Positions 8,153 through 16,081 of a stretch of DNA of 27,884 bases are shown here, piece after piece. Each line of letters opens with the position of its first letter. Positions within the stretch are counted from its first letter, which is position 1. Source of the DNA: CAYLXC01 sp964387865 (GTDB lineage Bacteria; Patescibacteriota; Microgenomatia; Daviesbacterales; UBA10151); assembly GCA_964387865.1 (NCBI GenBank), contig CAYLXC010000012.1, forward strand, positions 1 through 27,884, written 5' to 3'. Both the position numbers and the translations under genes were made by a program. The notes under the pieces are model-generated. The model ran no database searches. It was given only the letters and a program-made list of their open reading frames with translations, and had not been told where the DNA came from.

Positions 8153-8796
8153 GTAACCTCAAGGCAGTAATATTTGATTTAGAAGGTGTGGTAATCGATA
8201 CTGAACCAATTTGGGATGAAGTCGCAGAAATTTTCTTAAAACGACGCGGATTTCCATATGATAGGGAAACTCTTAAACCACAAACCATGGGAAGATCCAT
8301 GTCAGAGGGAATTAGAATATGGCAAACACACTATGGATTTGGTGGAGATTTACAAGAACTATCCCAAGAACGCAGGACTATTGCTAAAGAACTTTTGTCA
8401 GTAAGTTTAAAATTCATCCCCGGATTTTTAGAATTTCATGAGTCCATTAGGGGAAAATATAAAACCGCTATAGCTACTTCACTGGAGAGGCTTTTTTTAG
8501 AACCAGCTATCAAAAGTATGTCACTTGACGATTTGTTTGAGGATCATATTTATTCCATTGAGGATATTGGATTTATAGCAAAGCCCAATCCTGATATATA
8601 CTTATTTGCTGCCAGAAAAATAGAATCTTCTCCATTACTATCAGCTGGAATAGAAGATTCACCTAATGGTATTGAAGCATTACGGAGAGCAAAGATGAAA
8701 AGTGTAGGCATAACTACAAGTACGACCAGAGAAAAACTAGCTTCCGCAAATTTAGTAGTCGATTCTTTTTCCGAGATAGACTTAAACAAACTTTAA
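8149..8796 (+). CDS. HAD hydrolase, beta-phosphoglucomutase-like (subfamily IA)
   Basis: 215 residues. Motif I reads VIFDLEGVVIDTEP, motif II AIATSLE, motif III AKPNPDIYLFAA and motif IV GIEDSPNGIEAL. The cap is helical as in phosphoglycolate phosphatase and beta-PGM relatives. The second motif I acid is Glu (DLE) instead of the usual Asp (DxD), which is uncommon and may lower or change activity. Its ATG overlaps the purA stop (ATGA), so it is translationally coupled to purA. It ends 4 bases before the convergent guaA stop. The substrate is unknown; a nucleotide or sugar-phosphate role is inferred from position only. Confidence 0.85.
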   Translation: MSNLKAVIFDLEGVVIDTEPIWDEVAEIFLKRRGFPYDRETLKPQTMGRSMSEGIRIWQTHYGFGGDLQELSQERRTIAKELLSVSLKFIPGFLEFHESIRGKYKTAIATSLERLFLEPAIKSMSLDDLFEDHIYSIEDIGFIAKPNPDIYLFAARKIESSPLLSAGIEDSPNGIEALRRAKMKSVGITTSTTREKLASANLVVDSFSEIDLNKL

Positions 8797-8800
8797 AACA

Positions 8801-10351
8801 TTATTCCCACTCCATAGTGGCAGGGGGTTTGTTGGTGATATCGTAGACCACTCTATTAACTTCAGTAATTTCATTTACAATTCTTGTTGATATTTTGTCC
8901 AATAACTCATAGGGCAACCTTGCAAAATTAGCTGACATGGCATCTTGGGCCTCAATTGCTCTTATGGCAATCGTTTCCCCATAAGCTCTATTATCTCCCC
9001 TAACTCCTGTTGTTTTTATTCCAGTCAATATAGCGAATACCTGCCAAAGTTCCCCAGCAAACCCTCCTTTTTCAATTTCCTCTTGGACAATTTTATCCGA
9101 CCTTCTCAAAATGTCCAATTTATTATCGGTCACCTCTCCGATAATTCTTATAGCAAGTCCAGGTCCGGGAAAGGGTTGTCTATTTATTATTTCATCAGAT
9201 AACTCTAATAATTTCCCGATTTTTCTTACCTCATCTTTATAAAAATTTCTTAAAGGTTCAATTAGAACTAAATTCATCTTGTTTGGTAATCCTCCGACAT
9301 TATGATGGGACTTAATAACTTTTGCATGCTTAGTTCCTGCACTCTCGATAACATCAGGATAAATTGTTCCCTGTACCAAAAATTTCGCACCACTCTTATT
9401 TGCTATCTCATCAAAAACTTCTACAAAAGTTTTTCCGATAATTTTTCTCTTTTCTTCAGGATCAATAATTCCTTTTAACCTATTAAGAAATTTATCTTCT
9501 GCATCAATTATTTTTACTTGCATTTTATAATGTTTTTCAAAAACCTTTTTAAGTAATTCAGTTTCATTCTGTCTCATCAGTCCTGAATCTATGTAAGCTG
9601 ATTCAAGATTATTACCAATTGCCCGATGAACTAACAAGGCAGCAACTGAGGAATCCACTCCACCGGATAATGCACAGATCACTTTCTCATCCCCTATAGA
9701 ATCTTTTATGTCTTTAATTAAATTCTCAACAAATTCCGGACTTATTTCTGATTTCTTAGGGGTAAGCCTGCAAATTCTTAAAAAATTTTCTAAAACCTGT
9801 ATACCATATTCCGTATGAACAACTTCTGGATGAAATTGGATTCCATAAATTTTTCTTTTTTCATCAGCAATCACAGCATGTGGAATTGTTTCAGTTATTG
9901 CAAATGTATCAAATCCATCTGGAACTCTAACAACCTCATCTCCATGACTCATCCAAACTTTTATTCCATCTGGGGTATTCTCAAGTAACTTCCCCCTTTC
10001 CCCTTTCCCCTTTCCCCTAAGTACTGCAGGGCCATATTCTTGCTTAAATCCTGCCTTAACTTCTCCACCTAAAAGGTGACAAATTAACTGCTCTCCATAA
10101 CAAATTCCTAATATAGGAATTCCTAAATTGAAAATTTCTTTATCAATTGTTGGAGAATCTTCATCATAAACAGACGCTGGCCCCCCAGAAAAAATAATTC
10201 CATCAACCTTGTCATTCCCGCGAAGGCGGGAATCCAACAATTTATCCTCCACTTCATCAGGTGAAATAGTTTCAACATCCACCCCCAGCTCTCTAACTCT
10301 TCTTCCTATTAAATGTGCTGTTTGACCCCCAAAATCAACTAAAATTATCAT
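8801..10351 (-). CDS. guaA: GMP synthase (glutamine-hydrolysing) GuaA
   Basis: About 516 residues. An N-terminal class I glutamine amidotransferase has its nucleophile in GICYGEQLICHLLGG and the His-Glu pair in QFHPEVVHTEYG. An ATP-pyrophosphatase domain has the P-loop ALSGGVDSSVAA. The C-terminal dimer domain ends PPATMEWE. It turns XMP into GMP. The ATG at 10351 gives MIILVDFGGQ; a TTG at 10357 is less likely. Near residue 45 the protein contains LDSRLRGNDK, which is encoded by a half copy of palindromic element A inserted in frame just before the GIIFSGGP strand. Confidence 0.96.
   Translation of the reverse strand: MIILVDFGGQTAHLIGRRVRELGVDVETISPDEVEDKLLDSRLRGNDKVDGIIFSGGPASVYDEDSPTIDKEIFNLGIPILGICYGEQLICHLLGGEVKAGFKQEYGPAVLRGKGKGERGKLLENTPDGIKVWMSHGDEVVRVPDGFDTFAITETIPHAVIADEKRKIYGIQFHPEVVHTEYGIQVLENFLRICRLTPKKSEISPEFVENLIKDIKDSIGDEKVICALSGGVDSSVAALLVHRAIGNNLESAYIDSGLMRQNETELLKKVFEKHYKMQVKIIDAEDKFLNRLKGIIDPEEKRKIIGKTFVEVFDEIANKSGAKFLVQGTIYPDVIESAGTKHAKVIKSHHNVGGLPNKMNLVLIEPLRNFYKDEVRKIGKLLELSDEIINRQPFPGPGLAIRIIGEVTDNKLDILRRSDKIVQEEIEKGGFAGELWQVFAILTGIKTTGVRGDNRAYGETIAIRAIEAQDAMSANFARLPYELLDKISTRIVNEITEVNRVVYDITNKPPATMEWE
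10211..10235. repeat. Family A palindrome half-copy inside guaA
   Basis: GTCATTCCCGCG-AAG-GCGGGAATCC hairpin, read on the guaA strand as DSRLRGND. It lies in the loop before the conserved GGP motif of the amidotransferase domain, where the family normally has a short, variable linker. Confidence 0.85.
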
Positions 10352-10364
10352 GGTCAAAATATTC

Positions 10365-10435
10365 TTCGAGCGATTAGTGAGAAGATTCCTTAAAAACTAT
10401 AATAATTTTTGAGGTAATTTCTCACTTTGTTCGAA
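10365..10435. repeat. Imperfect palindrome, family C, between purQ and guaA
   Basis: Arm TTCGAGCGATTAGTGAGAA (10365-10383) and arm TTCTCACTTTGTTCGAA (10419-10435). The same two sequences occur in mirrored order at 5685-5733. It fills the purQ-guaA gap. Confidence 0.75.
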
Positions 10436-10446
10436 ATATAATTTAA

Positions 10447-11256
10447 TTATCCTCCTTCCTTTACAAACTTTACCATATCTTCAAAAATAAATAATCCATG
10501 GGGTTTTTCTACTTTATCTCTTCTCCAGTTTGGATATTGGGTATTTTCTACAAATTTTTCAGGATGTGGCATCAAACCCAAAATTCTTCCAGTTGGATCC
10601 GTTACTCCTGCAATTGCATTTAAGGATCCGTTTGGATTTTGGGGATATTTTTGAGTAGGATTCCCATCCTCATCAACATAGCGGAAAACAACTAAATTTG
10701 ATTGTTCTATTGTTTTGATTGTTGCATTGTTGGCAAAAAATTTCCCCTCTCCATGATTTACAGAAAAATATCCAATATCATAATCCCTTTTCAAAAATAC
10801 GCATTTACTTTTTTCAACTTTTAATTGAATCCATCTACATTCAAAATGTCCACTATCATTTGGAGCCAAAGTTGCCGACATTTTTCCCAATTCACCAAAT
10901 GGCAAAAGCCCGGTTCTTACCAAAACCTGAAATCCATTACAAATTCCAATAATTAACCCACCCTTTTTTCTGAAGTTTTCTATTTCACTTTTTAGGAAAC
11001 TTATTAATTCTATTGCCCAAATTTTTCCTGATGCCACGTCATCACCATAAGAAAATCCTCCGGGTAATGCCAGAATGTCAAAGTTTTTCAAACTTTTGGA
11101 TTTATTTCTCAACTCATTAACATGGACAAACTCAGGATTTCCTCCAGCTTTTTTAAAAGCATAAAAAAGTTCATTATCACAATTCGTCCCATCAGATTGC
11201 AAGATGCATACTTTCACATCTTGCCCTGAGCGAGCGAAGCGAGTCGAATGGGTCAT
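10447..11256 (-). CDS. purQ: FGAM synthase glutaminase subunit PurQ
   Basis: About 269 residues. It is a class I amidotransferase that feeds ammonia to PurSL: ALPGGFSYGDD, the nucleophile Cys in IIGICNGFQVL, and the His/Glu pair in LMPHPEKFVE. The ATG at 11256 is chosen because it overlaps the purSL stop as ATGA and has AAGGAG 8 nt upstream. Residues 2-11 (THSTRFARSGQ) are encoded by a short palindrome-rich repeat placed between the start codon and the normal VKVCILQ strand. A GTG at 11217 would give the repeat-free protein. The C-terminal part is longer than in small bacterial PurQ proteins. Confidence 0.95.
   Translation of the reverse strand: MTHSTRFARSGQDVKVCILQSDGTNCDNELFYAFKKAGGNPEFVHVNELRNKSKSLKNFDILALPGGFSYGDDVASGKIWAIELISFLKSEIENFRKKGGLIIGICNGFQVLVRTGLLPFGELGKMSATLAPNDSGHFECRWIQLKVEKSKCVFLKRDYDIGYFSVNHGEGKFFANNATIKTIEQSNLVVFRYVDEDGNPTQKYPQNPNGSLNAIAGVTDPTGRILGLMPHPEKFVENTQYPNWRRDKVEKPHGLFIFEDMVKFVKEGG
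11224..11255. repeat. GAGCGAAGCGAG-type short repeat at purQ start
   Basis: The GAGCGAGCGAAGCGAGTCG segment encodes the extra N-terminal peptide of PurQ. Related GCGAAGCGA-type strings occur at 19069-19096 and near 157-167. Confidence 0.6.
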
Positions 11257-14150
11257 GAGAATATCTCCTTCATTGGTTTTTGCCATGCATTTTGTAAAGT
11301 TTTCATATCAGCTGTAAATAATCCATCAACTGATAATTTCTCAGCTTTTGTAGTTTTTCCTAAAATTTTATAAGGGACACTTTTGAATAATTGTTTGGCA
11401 ATTTTTTCATCTTCCACCTCAACAATAAAACAACCTGCTGTTTCAGCAAACAAAAATTCACCTCGAAGGTGGGCCTTGACTCCTTCGAGGTGTAGCTTAG
11501 CTCCACAATTTCCCCCAACACACATTTCAAAAATAGTAGTAATTAATCCTCCCTCACTTACATCATGGCAGGACAAGACTTTTCCGCTTTTAATTGAATT
11601 GTGAATTTTATCTAAAACTTTTGGCAGAAGTTTCAAGTCAACTTTTGGTACACCTCCGAGGTGTGATCCGGATGTCAGCTTGGCCTCACCTCGGAGGTGA
11701 GCATTTGCAAGAATATCTAAATAAATTGATCCAGCCATTGCCTCAACGTCTAACTTTCCAACTAGGACAATCGTTGATCCAGCCTTTTTGAAATCAGAAG
11801 AAACGGTTTTTGTAACATCCGGTATTTTTCCAAATACTGATATGCAAAGCGTTGGGGGAATATTTAAGACAAATCCATTTTTTCCTCTATACGTTGCTGA
11901 TAAACTATCTTTTCCGGAAATAACAGGAATTTTTAGAGCTTTCATAAAATCACAAACTGCATCTACACAAATATCTAATTTTCCCAACCATTCCTCATTC
12001 GGAAACGGCCAAATATAATTATTAATTAGCGATGCATCCTTGTAATTGCCGCCAACCGCTACGTAATTGGCAATTGCCTCTGTAGCTGCCCAAATACTTC
12101 CCCAATATGGATCAATACTTGTAAGAATAGGACTGAGGCCATGTGAAACAATCATACCGTATGGTTTGTCCAATAACGGTCGTATAACTGCCGCATCGCC
12201 TGGCCCATCCATTCCTTCACCCAAAAAAGGAGAGAGAGCATTTGTCCCTTGTACAGTATGGTCATACATTCTAAGTATTGGTTCTTTTGAATTAACATCA
12301 CCGCTGGATAAGATTTTTTCTAGAAGTTTTATCCATGCTTTCTCCTTGTCATCCCCGCGCAGGCGGGGATCCAATTCCGAACCTAATTTATTTAATTGGA
12401 TTCCTGCATTCGCAGGAATGACAGGTTTTTTAGCCATCATCACTCTCTGAGGTAACCCTCCATACAAGAATTCCATTTCCAAATCCCCTACTTTTTCTTT
12501 CCCATAAAATACCTGCAACTTTTTGCTATTGTCAAACTTAGCAATTTCTGTTGCTTCTACATTGTATTTTTTACAAATTGAGAAAAATTTCCTTAAGTTC
12601 TTCTTCGGCAAAATAATTAACATTCTTTCTTGTGATTCTGAAAGAAATATTTCCCAGGGCACAAGTCCCTGATATTTAAGTGGTGCTTTTTCCAATTGCA
12701 CAGTGACACCGGTTTCTACTCCCATTTCCCCAATGGCAGATGAAAATCCTCCAGCTCCCAAATCTTGCACTGCTCTAATTAAATTTTGATCACGTGCCTC
12801 CAAGATTGCGTCAAATATTCTTTTTTCCTCAATTGCATTACCAATTTGCACTGCTGTTGCGTTAATTTCAGACGTTCTTTCAGTCATCTCACCTGATGAG
12901 AAAGTTGCCCCATGAATCCCATCCCTCCCTGTCCTTCCACCAATTACAACAGCAATATCACCCTTTTTTGGCTCACCCTTTTTGGCTTTTGATTTAGGTA
13001 AAATCCCGTATGCCCCAACTAAAACTATTGGTTTTGCTCTAAAATCATCATGAAAATGAAAGGATCCATTATTAGTTGGAATCCCCACTCTGTTTCCATA
13101 ATCCCTTACAGCGGCAACGACTCTTTTGAGCATATACACCGGGGGTAAAGTGCCTTCCGGCAATTTTTCCTCCGGGTAATTAGGTGGGGCCAAACAAAAA
13201 ATATCCGTTGAAATAACTGCTTTTGCACCCTGTCCTGTTGCAACTGCATCACGAAATACTCCTCCAGATCCTGTCATTGCTCCACCGTACGGTTCTATTG
13301 CAGATGGAGCATTATGTGTTTCAGCCTTCCCATTAATTGCCCATCCATCATAAAAATCCATAACTCCGGAATTATCAACGAAAGCTGAAACAATGTTTTT
13401 ATTATGTTTAAGTGCCTCTTTTTTAAGTCGGGTAAACAGTGGTTCTTTTTCTTTTCCATCAACAATCAGTTTTGCTTTAAATGTTTTGTGTGCACAATGC
13501 TCACTCCAAGTTTGAGCCAAAGTTTCTAACTCCAAATCAGTCGGATCCCTTTTTATTTCTTGAAAATAATTTTGGATAACTTTCATTTCTTCTAAATTCA
13601 GAAAAAGTTTATCGTTAGAAAGTTCTAGTAATTGATCATCACCCATTTGCTGAAGCCAGACGGTTCTTGTTTTTCCTGGAGTCCCTTTTACTATTAGGGA
13701 TTTTGGGTCATCCCTCACAATGTGTTCAATCAAGGGATTTAAAAGATGCAGTTTTTCTACTATTTGTTCTATCTCAGACTTTTTGGAATTTCCAAAAAAT
13801 CCATACTCATGTGAGGAATCAGCTGTTATAAATTTTATTCCTAAGTCAGAAGCAGCTTTTTTGATTGATCCCACTTCAGGATTCATAACACCGAGTTTAT
13901 ATGCAATTTCCATAACTTCTTTTGCATCCAAGATTACAGGAGAGTTAATAGTATATACTTGGTATATACTTTCACAAAAAACTTTTTCTGCCAAAATTCT
14001 TGCATCTTTTTCACTAACACCTTCTAATCGATAAACTTTAGAAGATTCCACCTTAACAATATTTTTATTTCCCATGTGATGAATATCTTTCAATATACCT
14101 TCAGCAGGTAAATCTTTTCCAATATTTTTAACTCTTACTACTTGTATCAT
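11253..14150 (-). CDS. purSL: Phosphoribosylformylglycinamidine synthase PurSL (fused PurS-PurL)
   Basis: 965 residues. The N-terminus (about 1-70) resembles PurS, followed by a linker with NPEVGSI, then PurL with TWSEHCAHKTF (catalytic His), KAETHNAPSAIEPYGGA, TGSGGVFRDA, GGRTGRDGIHGATFSS, QDLGAGGFSSA, HGLSPI and GKDSLS. It makes FGAM from FGAR with ammonia delivered by PurQ. The length exceeds PurL alone because PurS is fused. Three palindromic DNA elements are carried in frame: VIPANAGIQ...DPRLRGDD near residue 590, NAHLRGEAK...GSHLGG near 825, and LHLEGVKAHLRG near 890. AAGGAT precedes the ATG. Its stop overlaps the purQ start. Confidence 0.95.
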   Translation of the reverse strand: MIQVVRVKNIGKDLPAEGILKDIHHMGNKNIVKVESSKVYRLEGVSEKDARILAEKVFCESIYQVYTINSPVILDAKEVMEIAYKLGVMNPEVGSIKKAASDLGIKFITADSSHEYGFFGNSKKSEIEQIVEKLHLLNPLIEHIVRDDPKSLIVKGTPGKTRTVWLQQMGDDQLLELSNDKLFLNLEEMKVIQNYFQEIKRDPTDLELETLAQTWSEHCAHKTFKAKLIVDGKEKEPLFTRLKKEALKHNKNIVSAFVDNSGVMDFYDGWAINGKAETHNAPSAIEPYGGAMTGSGGVFRDAVATGQGAKAVISTDIFCLAPPNYPEEKLPEGTLPPVYMLKRVVAAVRDYGNRVGIPTNNGSFHFHDDFRAKPIVLVGAYGILPKSKAKKGEPKKGDIAVVIGGRTGRDGIHGATFSSGEMTERTSEINATAVQIGNAIEEKRIFDAILEARDQNLIRAVQDLGAGGFSSAIGEMGVETGVTVQLEKAPLKYQGLVPWEIFLSESQERMLIILPKKNLRKFFSICKKYNVEATEIAKFDNSKKLQVFYGKEKVGDLEMEFLYGGLPQRVMMAKKPVIPANAGIQLNKLGSELDPRLRGDDKEKAWIKLLEKILSSGDVNSKEPILRMYDHTVQGTNALSPFLGEGMDGPGDAAVIRPLLDKPYGMIVSHGLSPILTSIDPYWGSIWAATEAIANYVAVGGNYKDASLINNYIWPFPNEEWLGKLDICVDAVCDFMKALKIPVISGKDSLSATYRGKNGFVLNIPPTLCISVFGKIPDVTKTVSSDFKKAGSTIVLVGKLDVEAMAGSIYLDILANAHLRGEAKLTSGSHLGGVPKVDLKLLPKVLDKIHNSIKSGKVLSCHDVSEGGLITTIFEMCVGGNCGAKLHLEGVKAHLRGEFLFAETAGCFIVEVEDEKIAKQLFKSVPYKILGKTTKAEKLSVDGLFTADMKTLQNAWQKPMKEIFS
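11459..11492. repeat. Family B palindrome inside purSL (copy 1)
   Basis: A perfect 11-bp inverted repeat, CACCTCGAAGG (11459-11469) and CCTTCGAGGTG (11482-11492), with a 12-nt loop. It is translated on the minus strand as LHLEGVKAHLRG. Confidence 0.85.
11651..11699. repeat. Family B palindrome inside purSL (copy 2)
   Basis: A perfect 13-bp inverted repeat, CACCTCCGAGGTG (11651-11663) and CACCTCGGAGGTG (11687-11699). It is translated as AHLRGEAK...SGSHLGG. It shares the CACCTC core with copy 1 and lies 160 bp away. Confidence 0.85.
12348..12422. repeat. Full family A palindromic element inside purSL
   Basis: GTCATCCCCGCG-CAG-GCGGGGATCC and GGATTCCTGCA-TTCGCAGGAATGAC form the two hairpins, 75 bp in all (exactly 25 codons). 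The reading frame is therefore kept, and the element adds PVIPANAGIQ through DPRLRGDDK to the protein. Confidence 0.9.
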
Positions 14151-14152
14151 GT

Positions 14153-16081
14153 TTATCCTTTTTTACCCGCCGAAGCCTCTTTGCGAAGGCGGACAATATC
14201 TCTCCATCCTATATCAGTTCGATAATGTAAATTATCTCCTTCTATATGAATAAGTTCCATAGCTTTATATGCTTTCTCTCTCGCCTCGAGTACATTTCCT
14301 CCTTCTGCTACTAAATGAAACACCCTGCCTCCGTTTGCATAAAATTTATTGCCTTTTCTCTTAATCCCTGCGCCAAATATGGAAATTCCGGGCAATTTCA
14401 TTACGCTTGCTAAACCGAAAACTTCTTTTCCTTTAACTTTAGAATAATCTTTAGGATACCCTTTTGCACAACCTGCAATAGAAACTCTAACCTTTTTATC
14501 AAACTTAATCTTCGTACTTTTAAGTTTTTGTGATAGAACTGCTTTTACAACCTTTAAGTAATCTGTTTGAATACTTGGTAATATTACTTCTGCTTCGGGG
14601 TCACCCCATCTTGAATTAAATTCAATAATCTTAATTCCTTCTTTAGTTAGCATTCCTCCGAGGTACAAAATTCCTTTATACGGCCTTCCTTCTTTTTTCA
14701 TACCTAAAAGGGTTGGTTTGATTATCTTCGCTTTGATGATTCGTATCATTGAATCAGTTACAACTCCAATTGGAGCAACGCTTCCAACGCCTCCTGTGTT
14801 TGGACCTTTATCGCCATCATAAATTCTTTTGTGATCTTGAGCAGTTTTTGCTAAAACAAAATCTTCACCATCACAAATTGCAAAAAGAGAAAATTCTTCT
14901 CCAATTAATGCCTCTTCTATTAGGAATGTTTCGCCTGCTCTGCCAAATTTACTCATTTGGTAAACTGCCTCGATTGCTCCTTTCTTATTTTCTGCCCTTA
15001 TCACGCCTTTACCCAACGCAAGACCGGATGCTTTAATAAATAGCACTTGTTCGGGTAAAGAATTTATATATTTAAAAGCCTTTTCATTATCATTAAAAGA
15101 TCTAAATTTGGGGACGGGCAAATTATATTTCACCATAAAATTTCTTGCCCATTCTTTATCCCACTCCAGTTGTGATGCTTTTTGTGTAGGACCAAATGCA
15201 GAAATCCCCAATTTTTCAAATTTGTCAACATATCCTTCTGCGATCACATCATCTTGTCCTACATCAACAAGATCTATATCCTCTTTTCTACAGACATCCA
15301 CAATTTTCTCAAAATCCATCATCACAACTTCCGGATAATTTTTGATTTTGGGATTATTGAAATCTGTCAGCCCATTACCCGGCGTCATCACCACTTTTTT
15401 CACCCGCTTACTCTTGGCGTAAGTAACTGCCAACGCATGTTCCCTCCCATTTTGTCCTATGACCAAAATATTCATCTTATCTTCCTTACATAATTTTCCC
15501 AAGACTTCTACATACAATTTATTTTCTTTTATTTTTAATCTTTCATATAAAGAATTAACCGTATCTCCTTTTTTAATTTTCTCAAAGACTCTTCCAAGTA
15601 CGGAACCGAAATCAAATTCTTTAGATAAATAATGTATTGTTGATCCGGAATATGTGGCTTTCGCATCCAAGAAATTTTGTATCGCCTTTTCTGTTAGTTT
15701 CCTCTTATTCCATAATCCATGAGAACCATCAGGATTTTTAACAACTTGATCCATATTATTTGGTATAAGACCAGGGTGTATATTGAAAATCCTACTTTGA
15801 AAAGCATCTATTACTTCATCCAAAATAATTTGTTTCCATCCAGCAAGACATATAAAATCCGGATTTAATTTTTCTAAAACAAATAAAAGTTTTTCTTTTT
15901 TGGGAATAATTTTTATTGGAAGTTTATGTTTTTTTGCTCTTTTTAAACCTAATGCATCTTCTGTATCAGAAATAACTGAAACAATTTTGGCATTTATTTT
16001 TCCTGAATTTATCCCATCGATGATTGCTTGTAAATTAGTTCCCGTTCCTGTATTAGAAATTAATACTGCAATCCTTTTCAT
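14153..16081 (-). CDS. purD: PurN-PurD fusion: GAR formyltransferase + GAR synthetase
   Basis: 642 residues with two enzymes in one chain. Residues 1 to about 200 are PurN: AVLISNTGTGTNLQAII, the catalytic-region NIHPGLIP with its His, SGSTIHYL and the acidic EFDFGSVLG. From about 203 a new start-like MNILVIGQNGREHALA begins PurD, followed by ATP-grasp segments FIKASGLALGKGV, FLIEEALIGEEFS, GGVGSVAP and EFNSRWGDPEAEV. PurD makes GAR and PurN formylates it, so the fusion joins consecutive steps. The ATG overlaps the purF stop (ATGA). The last residues (REASAGKKG) look repeat-derived. Confidence 0.93.
   Translation of the reverse strand: MKRIAVLISNTGTGTNLQAIIDGINSGKINAKIVSVISDTEDALGLKRAKKHKLPIKIIPKKEKLLFVLEKLNPDFICLAGWKQIILDEVIDAFQSRIFNIHPGLIPNNMDQVVKNPDGSHGLWNKRKLTEKAIQNFLDAKATYSGSTIHYLSKEFDFGSVLGRVFEKIKKGDTVNSLYERLKIKENKLYVEVLGKLCKEDKMNILVIGQNGREHALAVTYAKSKRVKKVVMTPGNGLTDFNNPKIKNYPEVVMMDFEKIVDVCRKEDIDLVDVGQDDVIAEGYVDKFEKLGISAFGPTQKASQLEWDKEWARNFMVKYNLPVPKFRSFNDNEKAFKYINSLPEQVLFIKASGLALGKGVIRAENKKGAIEAVYQMSKFGRAGETFLIEEALIGEEFSLFAICDGEDFVLAKTAQDHKRIYDGDKGPNTGGVGSVAPIGVVTDSMIRIIKAKIIKPTLLGMKKEGRPYKGILYLGGMLTKEGIKIIEFNSRWGDPEAEVILPSIQTDYLKVVKAVLSQKLKSTKIKFDKKVRVSIAGCAKGYPKDYSKVKGKEVFGLASVMKLPGISIFGAGIKRKGNKFYANGGRVFHLVAEGGNVLEAREKAYKAMELIHIEGDNLHYRTDIGWRDIVRLRKEASAGKKG

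Noticed and set aside
2140..12422. Possible CRISPR-like repeat set
   Set aside because: The repeats are palindromic, scattered, of several families and partly in coding sequence, with no regular spacers and no cas genes.
12067..12450. Plus-strand open frame ending in SPRRRGSN...WIPAFAGMT
   Set aside because: Antisense to purSL. The familiar-looking peptide is only the reverse translation of the family A palindrome.
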